Of a stretch of DNA of 15,779 nucleotides, positions 1 to 7,211 are shown piece by piece. A model generated the notes under the pieces. It saw only the letters and a list, made by a program, of their open reading frames with translations, was not told the origin of the DNA and did no database searches. The stretch spans positions 1-15,779 of the forward strand of contig PIXT01000089.1 in the NCBI GenBank assembly GCA_003096235.1, given 5' to 3'. The translations under genes and the position numbers were made by a program. The stretch is from Candidatus Bathyarchaeum sp. GTDB taxonomy: Archaea > Thermoproteota > Bathyarchaeia > Bathyarchaeales > Bathyarchaeaceae. How positions within the stretch are numbered: the first letter of the stretch is position 1; each line of letters opens with the position of its first letter.

Positions 1-174
1 GTTTTAGGTGTCCATCCAGTTTTTTGAGGCAAATTGGGGCGAGTCTAGTTTAACAAACGTGTAGAAGGCGCTAAAAACTTTTGGTCAGACAGCAAAAATG
101 AGTGTTCAAGGGTTCCAGAAAGCTTTAAGCTGTAAGTAAATCATCTTATGTTGGGGCGTGGAGAGCTGTTGAGG

Positions 175-453
175 ATGCGTACTTTTTTGGCTTATTTTCA
201 GTTGGCGAATTTTTTGGTCATGATTTTTGTTACAGTTTATGTTCTAAACAGTTTTTGGGGTCAACAGCAGGATTGGTGGTTAGCTCTTTACGGCTACTAT
301 GTGATACTGGGATGCTCTGGTGCAGTCATTGCCGCATGGATTGCCATAGATGGGAAACGCCTAGAGAGCTACGCGGTTAAGATAAGAAGCTTGGAAAAGA
401 AGCTTATTGAATTAGAAAAGAAAATCAGGTTGATAAAGCCGCGCAGCAAATAA
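175..453 (+). CDS. small two-helix membrane protein with C-terminal coiled coil, function unknown
   Basis: I do not recognise a family. From the ATG at 175 the protein has about 92 residues: a first hydrophobic helix (about residues 3-27), a short loop rich in Gln/Trp, a second hydrophobic helix (about 34-58), and a charged tail with heptad-like Leu/Ile spacing and many Lys/Glu (about 62-88) that should form a cytoplasmic coiled coil ending in a basic patch. An in-frame ATG at 148 would add nine residues, but it has no ribosome-binding site, whereas GGAGAG lies 9 bases before the ATG at 175, so I prefer the latter. It converges with the isomerase gene, whose stop is only 6 bp away, so the two are not co-transcribed. 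Nothing in bases 1-147 supports another gene. Confidence 0.6.
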   Translation: MRTFLAYFQLANFLVMIFVTVYVLNSFWGQQQDWWLALYGYYVILGCSGAVIAAWIAIDGKRLESYAVKIRSLEKKLIELEKKIRLIKPRSK

Positions 454-459
454 GCAAAA

Positions 460-1386
460 TTATGTTGTGTTGAATATCCAGGGGTACTTTCTGTTCACCA
501 ACTCGCTTATCGAATCTGGAGACACTACGCCCTCTTCGCAGATGATTCCGTGAATAAACTCTCTTCGTGTAACGTCAAAGGCGGGATTTCTTACAATCAA
601 TTCAGACGGAGGAGCATCCCAAACCTCTTTGCTGCTTCTTTCCTCTATTTTTTCGTAATCGCCAAGAACTGTAGCATGGTCAAACTTGAGCAGCTCCGAA
701 ACCACATAAAAGGGCGTTCGCGCCTCCTTAGCGGCGAGGGCAACCATGCTTGTCCCTATCTTGTTTATCACGTTTCCTTCAGAGGTTATGGCATCAGCTC
801 CAACCACAACCAAATCTACTTGGTTCATGAAAAGCCGCACCGCAGAATCAACAATCAAAGTTGTTTTGATTTCGGAGTCCAGCATTTCTTTTGCAGTAAT
901 TCTGCCCTGAAAAACAGGTCTTGACTCAGTGCATATTACCTCAAACGTTTTTCCGTTCAGCTTAGCCTTCCGCAACATGTTGGTGACAGTTGAAGAGTGG
1001 CAGTGTGTAAGAACTGTTGAATGATCAGAAACTCGTTTGGAGCCAATAGCGGCAATCTTGTCTTTTGACTGTTCAAGGCGCTCCAAAAATTGGCTGGTAA
1101 CCTGCGAAACTACAGCCGCCAGTTCGTGGACGCCTGTTTTGTTGCTGGATTCTACAGCCTGAATGATGTAACGGATAGCGTTTCTCATTAAGGGCTCTGT
1201 TGCTCTAGAGGCAAAAAGAACTGCTTTTGCTTCGGATAGTTCAGCTACAAATGCTTCTTTGTTTTTTGCTTTGGATTGTGTTGCAGCTTCTTTGACAGAT
1301 TTTATGGCTGCGATAGCCACGTTTCTGGCTCCTTGAACTTGAAGCTGTTTTATTCGTTTTGATGCATCTAAAATTGAGTCATGCAA
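460..1386 (-). CDS. e2b2: ribose-1,5-bisphosphate isomerase (eIF2B-like family)
   Basis: Converts ribose-1,5-bisphosphate, made by AMP phosphorylase, to ribulose-1,5-bisphosphate, the RuBisCO substrate; the activity was established for the Thermococcus kodakarensis enzyme. The 308-residue length fits the family. It belongs to the eIF2B alpha / methylthioribose-1-phosphate isomerase fold. The C-terminal half carries the diagnostic blocks: THCHSS with the catalytic cysteine at 129, ESRPVFQGR (154-162), VGADAI with the catalytic aspartate at 198, INKIGT (207-212) and NPAFDVT (267-273). These residues separate it from true eIF2B regulatory subunits. The start is a TTG at 1384-1386; there is no in-frame ATG until residue 67, and GGGG lies about 10 bases upstream. 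It is last in the leftward series, behind the dehydrogenase, and 6.3 kb from the RuBisCO gene. Identification is strong. Confidence 0.93.
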   Translation of the reverse strand: MHDSILDASKRIKQLQVQGARNVAIAAIKSVKEAATQSKAKNKEAFVAELSEAKAVLFASRATEPLMRNAIRYIIQAVESSNKTGVHELAAVVSQVTSQFLERLEQSKDKIAAIGSKRVSDHSTVLTHCHSSTVTNMLRKAKLNGKTFEVICTESRPVFQGRITAKEMLDSEIKTTLIVDSAVRLFMNQVDLVVVGADAITSEGNVINKIGTSMVALAAKEARTPFYVVSELLKFDHATVLGDYEKIEERSSKEVWDAPPSELIVRNPAFDVTRREFIHGIICEEGVVSPDSISELVNRKYPWIFNTT

Positions 1387-1518
1387 ACAAGAAACCCCGC
1401 TCCAATATTAGAGTATACTAAACATTCAGTGGCTTAAAAGCATGGATTCTATGGAGAGCTAAACAAAGAATAATGAAAAGAAAATATAGCCCATTCAAAA
1501 AAGGGTGTTTATTGCTGT

Positions 1519-2433
1519 CTAGTCAAGCTTTTTGGCGTTCACATGCTCGGCTATGGCACGTATTACGCCTTCGCCTTTCTCTTCGATTGCTTCGTGAGTT
1601 TGACCAATACTGTGTGGCGTGACAATAACGTGCTCATTTTGAATCAAACTGTTTGCCAGTTCATCCTCAAATGGAGTCTTAGAAACAAGAACATCTAAAG
1701 CCGCCCCAACTTTACCAGCCTCTAACGCATCCAGCAACGCCTTTTCGTTTATTATGCCGCCTCGTGCTGTGTTTACAAGAAACACGCCGTCCTTCATTTT
1801 GGCAATCTCGTCTTTTCCGATCAGGTCTCTTGTTCCACCGGTCAAAGGACAGTTAACAGATATGAAATCGGATGTTTTTAGAAGATCCTCCAAAGAAACA
1901 ATAGATACTCCAGGAGCGTCTTGAATACATGGATCAGAAACAACAACATTCATACCAAGAGCCGAACCTAAACGTGCAACTTCGCGTCCAATCTTGCCAC
2001 AGCCAACGATCCCCAAAGTTTTTCCAGTAACCCTGCAGCCAATCAGGGACGTTTTCTTCCATTCTCCTCGCTTCATTGAGCGGTCGCCTTCGACAAGGTT
2101 TGTTGCGTGTGCAAGAATGTAAGCTATAACGCCTTGTGCAACATCATATGATTGGGCTGGAACGTTATGGAATTTGATGCCGTGCTCATTTAGGCAGTCT
2201 AGGTCGATGTGGTCAATTCCATGGGTTGCAGTTATGACGCATTCAAGGCTCTTCATGACGTCAACTAGTTCTTTGTTTACTTTTGTTTTGCTTCTGACAA
2301 CAAGTATAGTGACCTTGTCTAGAGGCAAAGTGTAGTCTATGTCGCTGGATTGGAATGCAGTTCCAAATTTGGATAATCGATCAAGAAATTCTTTTCCAAA
2401 GTTGTCGCACACTAGAATTGTATGGTTGCTCAT
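1519..2433 (-). CDS. D-2-hydroxyacid dehydrogenase, short phosphoglycerate-dehydrogenase-like
   Basis: NAD-dependent dehydrogenase of the D-isomer 2-hydroxyacid family, 304 residues, with no C-terminal ACT or ASB regulatory domain. The Rossmann loop GIVGCGKIG is at 141-149, followed by an acidic residue (D167) that favours NAD over NADP. The catalytic arginine (R224 in NTARGG) and histidine (H274 in TPH) are present. The third catalytic residue, a glutamate two to five residues after the A-x-D-V strand in SerA (VFPTEP in E. coli), is absent: the segment here reads LDVLVSKTPFEDE (246-258). The likely role is 3-phosphoglycerate oxidation for serine synthesis, because a phosphoserine-type aminotransferase lies just upstream and RuBisCO nearby makes 3-phosphoglycerate. 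A hydroxypyruvate/glyoxylate reductase is a fair alternative. ATG start at 2433. Confidence 0.85.
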   Translation of the reverse strand: MSNHTILVCDNFGKEFLDRLSKFGTAFQSSDIDYTLPLDKVTILVVRSKTKVNKELVDVMKSLECVITATHGIDHIDLDCLNEHGIKFHNVPAQSYDVAQGVIAYILAHATNLVEGDRSMKRGEWKKTSLIGCRVTGKTLGIVGCGKIGREVARLGSALGMNVVVSDPCIQDAPGVSIVSLEDLLKTSDFISVNCPLTGGTRDLIGKDEIAKMKDGVFLVNTARGGIINEKALLDALEAGKVGAALDVLVSKTPFEDELANSLIQNEHVIVTPHSIGQTHEAIEEKGEGVIRAIAEHVNAKKLD

Positions 2434-2586
2434 TTTCTACTTCACACACTATCTTTTACTGGTTTTAGGTAAGCAATTTGGGAAATCCACTGAACAGATG
2501 AAATTGTCCCGCATACCAAGCTCTTTAGCTCAGGGAGAGAGCTCAACGCATTATTTAAGCATTTATGGATAGTTTAAATTCATTAG

Positions 2587-3669
2587 CTAAACGGTCCATC
2601 CAAGAGCAGACAATACTCCGTCTAGGGATTCCAGCATAGAGCCTATGTTTTCAAATGGAATATAGCCCATGTTGCCGATCCTAAAAGTCAAGTTTTGCAC
2701 GGTTCCGTAGCCTTTCGCAAGCTCAAAGCCCTCATCACGCATCTTCTCGTAAACAACAACACCATCAACGCCTGCTGGAGCATTCACACAGTTCACTGTA
2801 GGGCTTTCGTATCCGCTTTTGGGGAACATTGTTAACCCAAGCTTTTGGATGCCTTCTCGAATCGTGCGGTTACGTTTTGCATACAGGTCAAAGAACCACT
2901 GTTTTCCGCCTTTCTTCTCGATCATGTTTAGAATTGCATTTATTCCAGCAATCTGGGGAATAACAGAGGTCATAGGAGTCCCCTTCTTTTGCTGATATTT
3001 TTGCCAGACCTTGAAGTCAAAGTACCAGCCCTTGTCGTTGATAGCCTCCGACTTTTTGAGGGCGTCTTTGCTTACGCTTCCGACGCTTAAGCCTGGAGGA
3101 ACCCCAAAACATTTCTGGGAACTGGAAAAGCACACATCCAAGCCCCACTTGTCAACATCTATTCGGGTTCCGCCCATGGAACTCACGCAGTCAACAAGAA
3201 GCAGTTTACCATGGTTTTTTACTACGTTAGCGAGCTCCGCTAAGGGGTTCATTAAACCAACACTTGTTTCGTTGTGAGTGATACAAACAGCTTCAACATC
3301 TTTGCTTTTGGACAGTTGCTCATCAAGCAAATCGGCTGTAACAGGGTCGCCTAAAGGAACCTCAAGGGTTTCAACCTGTTTCCCATTTGAAACTCCAACT
3401 TCAGCAAACCGTTTTCCAAAGGCTCCCGATACACAACAGAGCATCTTCTTGTTTACACAGTTTCGTACAGACGCCTCCATAAATCCTGAGCCAGTGCTTG
3501 AAAACAAAAAAACCTCATTTTGTGTTCCCATGAATCTTTGCAGCAGTTCCACGGTTTCAACGTGCAGTTTTTTGTATTCAGCACTGCGGTGACTGACCAT
3601 TTGCATTCCCATTGCTTTTAGAACCTCGGGGTAGCAAGCAACAGGACCAGCAGTAAACAACTTCAACAT
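2587..3669 (-). CDS. class V PLP aminotransferase (serine/phosphoserine, alanine-glyoxylate type)
   Basis: Fold-type I, class V aminotransferase of about 360 residues. The PLP lysine is K188 in SSSQKCFGVPPG, the pyridine-binding aspartate is D162 in LLVDCVSSMGG, HNETSVG is at 134-140, and the substrate-carboxylate arginine is R332 in FRIGNMG. It closely resembles the Methanocaldococcus MJ0959 type, a broad-specificity enzyme shown to make phosphoserine from phosphohydroxypyruvate. A SerC role is therefore reasonable beside the dehydrogenase gene that follows 153 bp downstream; serine-pyruvate or alanine-glyoxylate aminotransferase is the alternative. A GTG at 3675 would add two residues, but AGGTG overlaps that codon and lies just before the ATG at 3669, so I use the ATG. 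A promoter-like TTTAATA lies about 40 bp upstream. Confidence 0.9.
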   Translation of the reverse strand: MLKLFTAGPVACYPEVLKAMGMQMVSHRSAEYKKLHVETVELLQRFMGTQNEVFLFSSTGSGFMEASVRNCVNKKMLCCVSGAFGKRFAEVGVSNGKQVETLEVPLGDPVTADLLDEQLSKSKDVEAVCITHNETSVGLMNPLAELANVVKNHGKLLLVDCVSSMGGTRIDVDKWGLDVCFSSSQKCFGVPPGLSVGSVSKDALKKSEAINDKGWYFDFKVWQKYQQKKGTPMTSVIPQIAGINAILNMIEKKGGKQWFFDLYAKRNRTIREGIQKLGLTMFPKSGYESPTVNCVNAPAGVDGVVVYEKMRDEGFELAKGYGTVQNLTFRIGNMGYIPFENIGSMLESLDGVLSALGWTV

Positions 3670-3705
3670 ATTCACCTATTCACTCTAAAAACAAGAAAAA
3701 TACAG

Positions 3706-3712
3706 TATTAAA
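3706..3712 (-). promoter_or_regulatory. TATA-like promoter of the aminotransferase gene
   Basis: On the minus strand the bases read AAAGG-TTTAATA, resembling an archaeal BRE plus TATA box. The position predicts transcription starting about 10-15 bases before the AGGTG/ATG start of the aminotransferase. Confidence 0.45.
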
Positions 3713-3840
3713 CCTTTCAGCCAGACCCTGAACATCTTAAGGGTACACGAAACAGTTTACCACAAACCAGCAACCAAACGCACACCAAGAACAAATACAA
3801 AAAAATGCACGTGAAAGTCATTTCGGTGTACAGTTTACAT

Positions 3841-3856
3841 AAAGCGATATCGCTTT
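3841..3856. repeat. perfect 16-bp palindrome
   Basis: AAAGCGATATCGCTTT equals its own reverse complement over all 16 bases and lies in the gene-free interval between the aminotransferase and the DUF4177-like gene. It could be a dimeric repressor site or, as RNA, a short hairpin after the DUF4177-like gene. There is no long T-run beside it on the minus strand, so a simple terminator is less likely. Confidence 0.6.
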
Positions 3857-3979
3857 CTAGGGCATGATGGTTTTTGTAATTCATTTTTGTATAGAAACAG
3901 TGCTGGAAGAAATCTAGCGTAAAACAAGAAAAATGTAGGCGCCTAAACAGGCAAGTATGCGTGGCTAAAATTCAGATAC

Positions 3980-4189
3980 TTAGGCTTTTTCTCGTTTAAG
4001 GTATGCAACAGTAAACAGCATACCAGTCTCTAGACGAACATTTTGAACGCTCACCAACTCCCAACCATGTTCGCCCAAATCGTTCAATTCTTTTTGAACA
4101 CTTTGAATAATAGGATTTTTTTCTTTCTCATACCGATTAATATGAATCTTAGTTTTCAACGCAATCACAGTATACTCCCAGTTCACCAA
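3980..4189 (-). CDS. DUF4177-like small protein
   Basis: A 69-residue soluble protein. WEYTVIAL at the N terminus, LNDLGEHGWELVSVQ (36-50) and a terminal AYLKRE strand match the usual layout of the DUF4177 family, a small alpha/beta domain found across bacteria and archaea with no known function. The start is a TTG at 4189 or an adjacent GTG at 4186; GAGGTG lies 10-13 bases upstream on the minus strand and supports translation here. It follows the desulfhydrase-like gene on the same strand after 110 bp that include T-rich terminator-like runs, so it probably has its own transcript. Confidence 0.75.
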   Translation of the reverse strand: MVNWEYTVIALKTKIHINRYEKEKNPIIQSVQKELNDLGEHGWELVSVQNVRLETGMLFTVAYLKREKA

Positions 4190-4293
4190 ATCAAAATTAC
4201 ACCTCTAAGAGAATAAACAGCAAATCAATACAAATAACTATGCCAAAAAAGGGAATATAATTTAAGCTTCACAAACGTTTGAACATGAAGAAT

Positions 4294-4299
4294 AAAAAA
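4294..4299 (-). terminator. T-run terminator after the desulfhydrase-like gene
   Basis: On the minus strand six T residues follow the stop codon directly, and another six occur at 4245-4250 (CCCTTTTTTGG). Archaeal termination commonly uses such T-tracts without a strong hairpin. Confidence 0.4.
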
Positions 4300-5325
4300 T
4301 TACGCCTTGCTTAGTTCATTTTTGTACAAAAATATTGCCGGAAGTCCACCCGTGTGAAAGAATACCACATTATCGTCTTTTTTGAAGTATCCCTTCTGTA
4401 TTAAGTCAATAAGCATAACCATTGCTTTACCTGTGTATATTGGGTCTAAGAAGATTCCTTCAGTTTTAGCAACAAGTTTGAGGGCACTAGTCACATCGCT
4501 GTTCAGTATGGCATAGCCTTCCTTGATGTAATCGTCAAAGACAAACACATCTTCAAGAGATATAGACACATCAACACCAAAAAGCTCTGCTGAATCATTA
4601 ACCAACCCAGATATGGTTTGGGATGCATCATCCTTGCTTGCGAAAACGCTTGCACCCAAAATTTTTGTGTGAACATCAAGCAACTTGGTTCCAAGAACTA
4701 AACCAGCCTGAGTTCCGCCTGTTCCACAAGCGCAAACAACATAATCAACAGTTTCTCCGATTTCTTTGAATTGGTTAACCAGCTCTTGCATGGCAAGGGT
4801 GTATCCAGGAACAGTGGATGGAGTTGAGGCGCCCACAGGAATAACATAGGGTGTGTGACCGCTTTTTTTGTAGTTGTCTGCTAAAGTGTTCATAAAAGCT
4901 TCAACATGCGGACCATAATCATCAATGAAATGAATTTCAGCGGACAGCAGCTTATCCAAAAGCAGATTCCCATCATACACGTCAGGCTCAGGTCCCACAA
5001 GAACCAAAACAGGCTTCATTCCAAGCCTTCTCGCAGCAGCCGAGACCATGCATGCACAGTTTGATTGAACTGCACCAGTAGAAATCACGACGTCGGCGCC
5101 CTTGTTTTTTGCGTCAGCGAAAAGAAACTCAAGTTTTCTGGCTTTGTTGCCTCCAAAGGCTAGGTCAGTCATGTCGTCGCGTTTAACGAAAAGGTTTGGA
5201 CCAGCCAGAAGCTTTGAGAGGCGTGGCATCTTTTGCAGTGGGGTTGGAAAACCTGCAAAACTGGTTTTTTTTGTGCGCATCTTTTCTAAAGCCAAAAGTT
5301 TGTTAGAATTGACCAAATGTTTCAC
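4300..5325 (-). CDS. D-cysteine desulfhydrase / ACC-deaminase family PLP enzyme
   Basis: Fold-type II PLP enzyme of 341 residues. The PLP lysine is K61 in AFGGNKARKLEF, the family block AVQSNCACM is at 86-94 (serine S88), the phosphate-binding GTGGT is at 201-205, and DPIYTGKAM (294-302) is followed by FHTGG (323-327). True ACC deaminases have Tyr-Glu where this protein has Tyr-Thr (297-298); the Thr pattern is typical of D-cysteine desulfhydrases, which give pyruvate, ammonia and H2S. The histidine usual after QSN is a cysteine (C90). The start is GTG at 5325 with AGGAG four bases upstream; an overlapping ATG is out of frame and meets a stop at once. It is divergent from the cysteine-synthase homologue across 163 bp. 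The substrate could also be another D-amino acid or beta-substituted alanine. Confidence 0.87.
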   Translation of the reverse strand: MKHLVNSNKLLALEKMRTKKTSFAGFPTPLQKMPRLSKLLAGPNLFVKRDDMTDLAFGGNKARKLEFLFADAKNKGADVVISTGAVQSNCACMVSAAARRLGMKPVLVLVGPEPDVYDGNLLLDKLLSAEIHFIDDYGPHVEAFMNTLADNYKKSGHTPYVIPVGASTPSTVPGYTLAMQELVNQFKEIGETVDYVVCACGTGGTQAGLVLGTKLLDVHTKILGASVFASKDDASQTISGLVNDSAELFGVDVSISLEDVFVFDDYIKEGYAILNSDVTSALKLVAKTEGIFLDPIYTGKAMVMLIDLIQKGYFKKDDNVVFFHTGGLPAIFLYKNELSKA

Positions 5326-5345
5326 ATGGCTCCTTTGTTTTGCTG

Positions 5346-5358
5346 TAATAAATATTTA
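5346..5358 (-). promoter_or_regulatory. TATA-like promoter of the desulfhydrase-like gene
   Basis: On the minus strand TAAATATTTATTA lies 20-33 bases upstream of the GTG start, which predicts a very short leader that still has to contain the AGGAG at about 5331-5335. Confidence 0.4.
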
Positions 5359-5443
5359 GGCTACACTTGAATCTGTAAGTTTCGGTAAACAAGAACATTT
5401 CAAGATTAGAAATAAACAATTACTATAATGAAAAACAGAAAGT

Positions 5444-5450
5444 TTTAATA
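5444..5450 (+). promoter_or_regulatory. TATA-like promoter of the cysteine-synthase homologue
   Basis: GAAAGTTTTAATAG resembles a purine-rich BRE followed by a TATA box, about 40 bases before the TTG start at 5489. No other good TATA candidate lies closer on this strand. Confidence 0.4.
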
Positions 5451-5488
5451 GACTAACAAATCGTCACCGTTCAGGGAATGGTTTCACA

Positions 5489-6457
5489 TTGGCAGTAAAG
5501 TCTGTTTTAGATTTCGTTGGAAACACGCCACTGATTCAACTTAACAGCAAAGAAGGCATATTCAGCACTTTTGAGGCAAACCTGTATGCGAAAGTGGAGT
5601 ATGTTAACCCAAGCGGAAGCATCATAGACAGAATCGCGAAATACATGATCGAGCAAGCCGAAAAACGTGGTGACCTAAAGCAGGGAAACACAATCATCGA
5701 AGCAACAAGCGGCAACACAGGAATAGCATTCAGCATGGCGGGCGCAGCCAAAGGCTACAAGGTAGTTATAGTGATGTGTGAGACCATGACACAGGAAAGG
5801 CGTAACTTTATGCGAGCATACGGCGCACAAGTAATATCAACGCCAGCATGTGACAGCCTAAAAGGTGCGGTGGACAAGGCAAAAGAACTCGCGAAACAGC
5901 CGGGCTATTGGATGCCAGCCCAGTTCGATAACTACGACAACGTTGAGGCACATAGGATAATAATGGGCAAAGAAATCATAAACCAAGTTCCAAACGGATG
6001 GGTTGACGCTTTTGTTGCTGGAGTGGGCACAGGAGGCACACTGATGGGAGTAGCCAAAGCTCTCAAGGAAGTCAATCCCGCTGTGAGGATAGTTGCGGCT
6101 CAGCCAGCAAGTTCTCAAGAGCTCACAGGTGGAAAAGTGGGTGAACATAGAATAGATGGAATCGGTGATGGCTTTATTCCAAGCATTGTGGACAAGTCCA
6201 TTATCGATGAGGCAGTAAACGTTGACGATGAGGTCGCGGTAAATTGGAGCAGAATGCTTGCAAGCAAGAATGGGCTGTTCGCGGGTATATCGTCAGGTGC
6301 TAACGTTTACGCTGCGGTGCAGATTGCCAAGAAACTAAAAAAGGGACAAACCGTTGTCACAGTTTTGCCTGACAGCCAAGACAGATACGCAAGCCTAGGA
6401 ATTTTCACAGACAAAAAAGCCAAAGAAATACATGTTCCAAAAACGTTTGCGCCCTAA
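5489..6457 (+). CDS. cysteine synthase (CysK/CBS family) homologue lacking the PLP lysine
   Basis: A 322-residue fold-type II protein that aligns end to end with CysK, cystathionine beta-synthase and O-phosphoserine sulfhydrylase. The family marks are VGNTPLIQL (10-18), EATSGNTGIAF (71-81), the phosphate-binding GVGTGGT (178-184), GISSGAN (266-272) and LPDSQDRY (293-300). The lysine that forms the Schiff base with PLP, in the usual N-P-x-x-S-x-K-D-R-I, is Ile46 here: the segment is NPSGSIIDRIA. The codon is ATA, one base from the AAA lysine codon. If real, the protein cannot do normal PLP beta-replacement and may be a regulatory or partner subunit; a sequencing error must be excluded. The start is TTG at 5489, because the nearby ATG at 5478 is out of frame. 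It is divergent from the desulfhydrase-like gene. Confidence 0.92.
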   Translation: MAVKSVLDFVGNTPLIQLNSKEGIFSTFEANLYAKVEYVNPSGSIIDRIAKYMIEQAEKRGDLKQGNTIIEATSGNTGIAFSMAGAAKGYKVVIVMCETMTQERRNFMRAYGAQVISTPACDSLKGAVDKAKELAKQPGYWMPAQFDNYDNVEAHRIIMGKEIINQVPNGWVDAFVAGVGTGGTLMGVAKALKEVNPAVRIVAAQPASSQELTGGKVGEHRIDGIGDGFIPSIVDKSIIDEAVNVDDEVAVNWSRMLASKNGLFAGISSGANVYAAVQIAKKLKKGQTVVTVLPDSQDRYASLGIFTDKKAKEIHVPKTFAP

Positions 6458-6522
6458 AATCAAAGAGTCTACAATTAAAACACGGTTAGACATGTTCTAG
6501 TTTTGGGTTAAGTTCAAGTGTC

Positions 6523-7152
6523 ATGTCCTCTTTAGTGTCTAGTATGCAAGAGAAGTACTTGGTGTTTACAGGAAGACCAAATGCAGGCAAGAGTAGTCTG
6601 GTCAAAAAACTTTCTGGACTAAATATAGTTACAGGAAAACATGCAGGAACTACACGCAGGGTCAATAAGTATCCTTTGAGTGACGGCTTAGTTTTTGTAG
6701 ACCTTCCGGGTCTGGGAAAAATGGTTGGAGTTTCTAAACGTTTTGAAGAACAAGTAAATGAACAAATCATCGAGTTCTTGGAAAACAACGCCCAAGACAT
6801 AGTTTTAGCCGTCGCAGTTTTAGACATATCCACGTTTCTAGAAGTAACTTGGAGGCTAGAAAAAAAGGGAATCATGTCAGTGGATGTTGAAATGGTGAAG
6901 TTTTTGGCATCTAATTTAGGCGAATTTCCGTTAGTTGCAGCCAACAAAATTGATAAAACAAACAAAAAAGAGCTTGAGGCTAACCTCAACGAATTTACTC
7001 GTAGAATAAGCGATGGCGACCCAGCAAAAGTTAAAGACCATGTGTTTCCGATTAGTGCAAAAAAAGGAACAGGAATCGGAGAATTGAAAAGTGTTATCCA
7101 CGCAAAGTTGGTGGAGAAAGGTTACAGAACACCGTTCAAGTTTCAGACTTGA
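6523..7152 (+). CDS. EngB-like (TrmE-Era-EngA-EngB superfamily) GTPase
   Basis: Small GTPase of 209 residues with all G motifs in order: G1 P-loop GRPNAGKSS (17-25), G2 threonines after the switch I glycine (T43-T44), G3 DLPGLG (60-65), G4 NKID (141-144) and G5 SAK (178-180). This is the archaeal EngB-related type. Bacterial EngB acts in large-subunit ribosome assembly, and a ribosome or RNA role is a family-based guess for this one. The ATG at 6523 has no clear ribosome-binding site; an in-frame ATG at 6544 gives MQEKYLVFTGRPN and may be the true start. It follows the cysteine-synthase homologue by 65 bp in the same direction and might be read through from it. No functional link to that gene is evident. 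Confidence 0.88.
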   Translation: MSSLVSSMQEKYLVFTGRPNAGKSSLVKKLSGLNIVTGKHAGTTRRVNKYPLSDGLVFVDLPGLGKMVGVSKRFEEQVNEQIIEFLENNAQDIVLAVAVLDISTFLEVTWRLEKKGIMSVDVEMVKFLASNLGEFPLVAANKIDKTNKKELEANLNEFTRRISDGDPAKVKDHVFPISAKKGTGIGELKSVIHAKLVEKGYRTPFKFQT

Positions 7153-7211
7153 ATACTGCAGGGTTTGAAGAATTCTTTAACAAAAAAGAGGGAAAGGGAG
7201 AAGCTCTGTTG

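Larger units (their letters stand above)
3676..3979. other. gene-free interval of 304 bp with palindromes
   Basis: No convincing gene or tRNA is present on either strand. The side near 3706-3712 holds a TATA-like element for the aminotransferase gene. The interval also contains the perfect 16-bp palindrome at 3841-3856 and a 10-bp palindrome TAGGCGCCTA at 3936-3945, directly followed by the small inverted repeat CCTAAACAGG. It is the longest non-coding stretch in the window. Confidence 0.7.

Noticed and set aside
3..53. Possible C-terminal end of a gene entering from the left edge
   Set aside because: One plus-strand frame is open for 16 codons to a stop at 51-53, but this is too short and shows no recognisable motif.
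550..924. Plus-strand open frame opposite the isomerase gene
   Set aside because: It lies wholly inside a well-identified gene on the other strand and has no recognisable domain or ribosome-binding site.
2510..2586. tRNA-like 5' half: TTAGCTCAGGGAGAGAGC looks like a D-arm
   Set aside because: No matching acceptor strand, no T-arm with a GTTCAA-type loop and no clear anticodon stem follow within 100 bases; the string is better explained as a hairpin-forming leader.
4300..5325. Call as ACC deaminase
   Set aside because: The Tyr-Glu pair typical of ACC deaminase is Tyr-Thr here (297-298), which favours a D-cysteine desulfhydrase-type activity.
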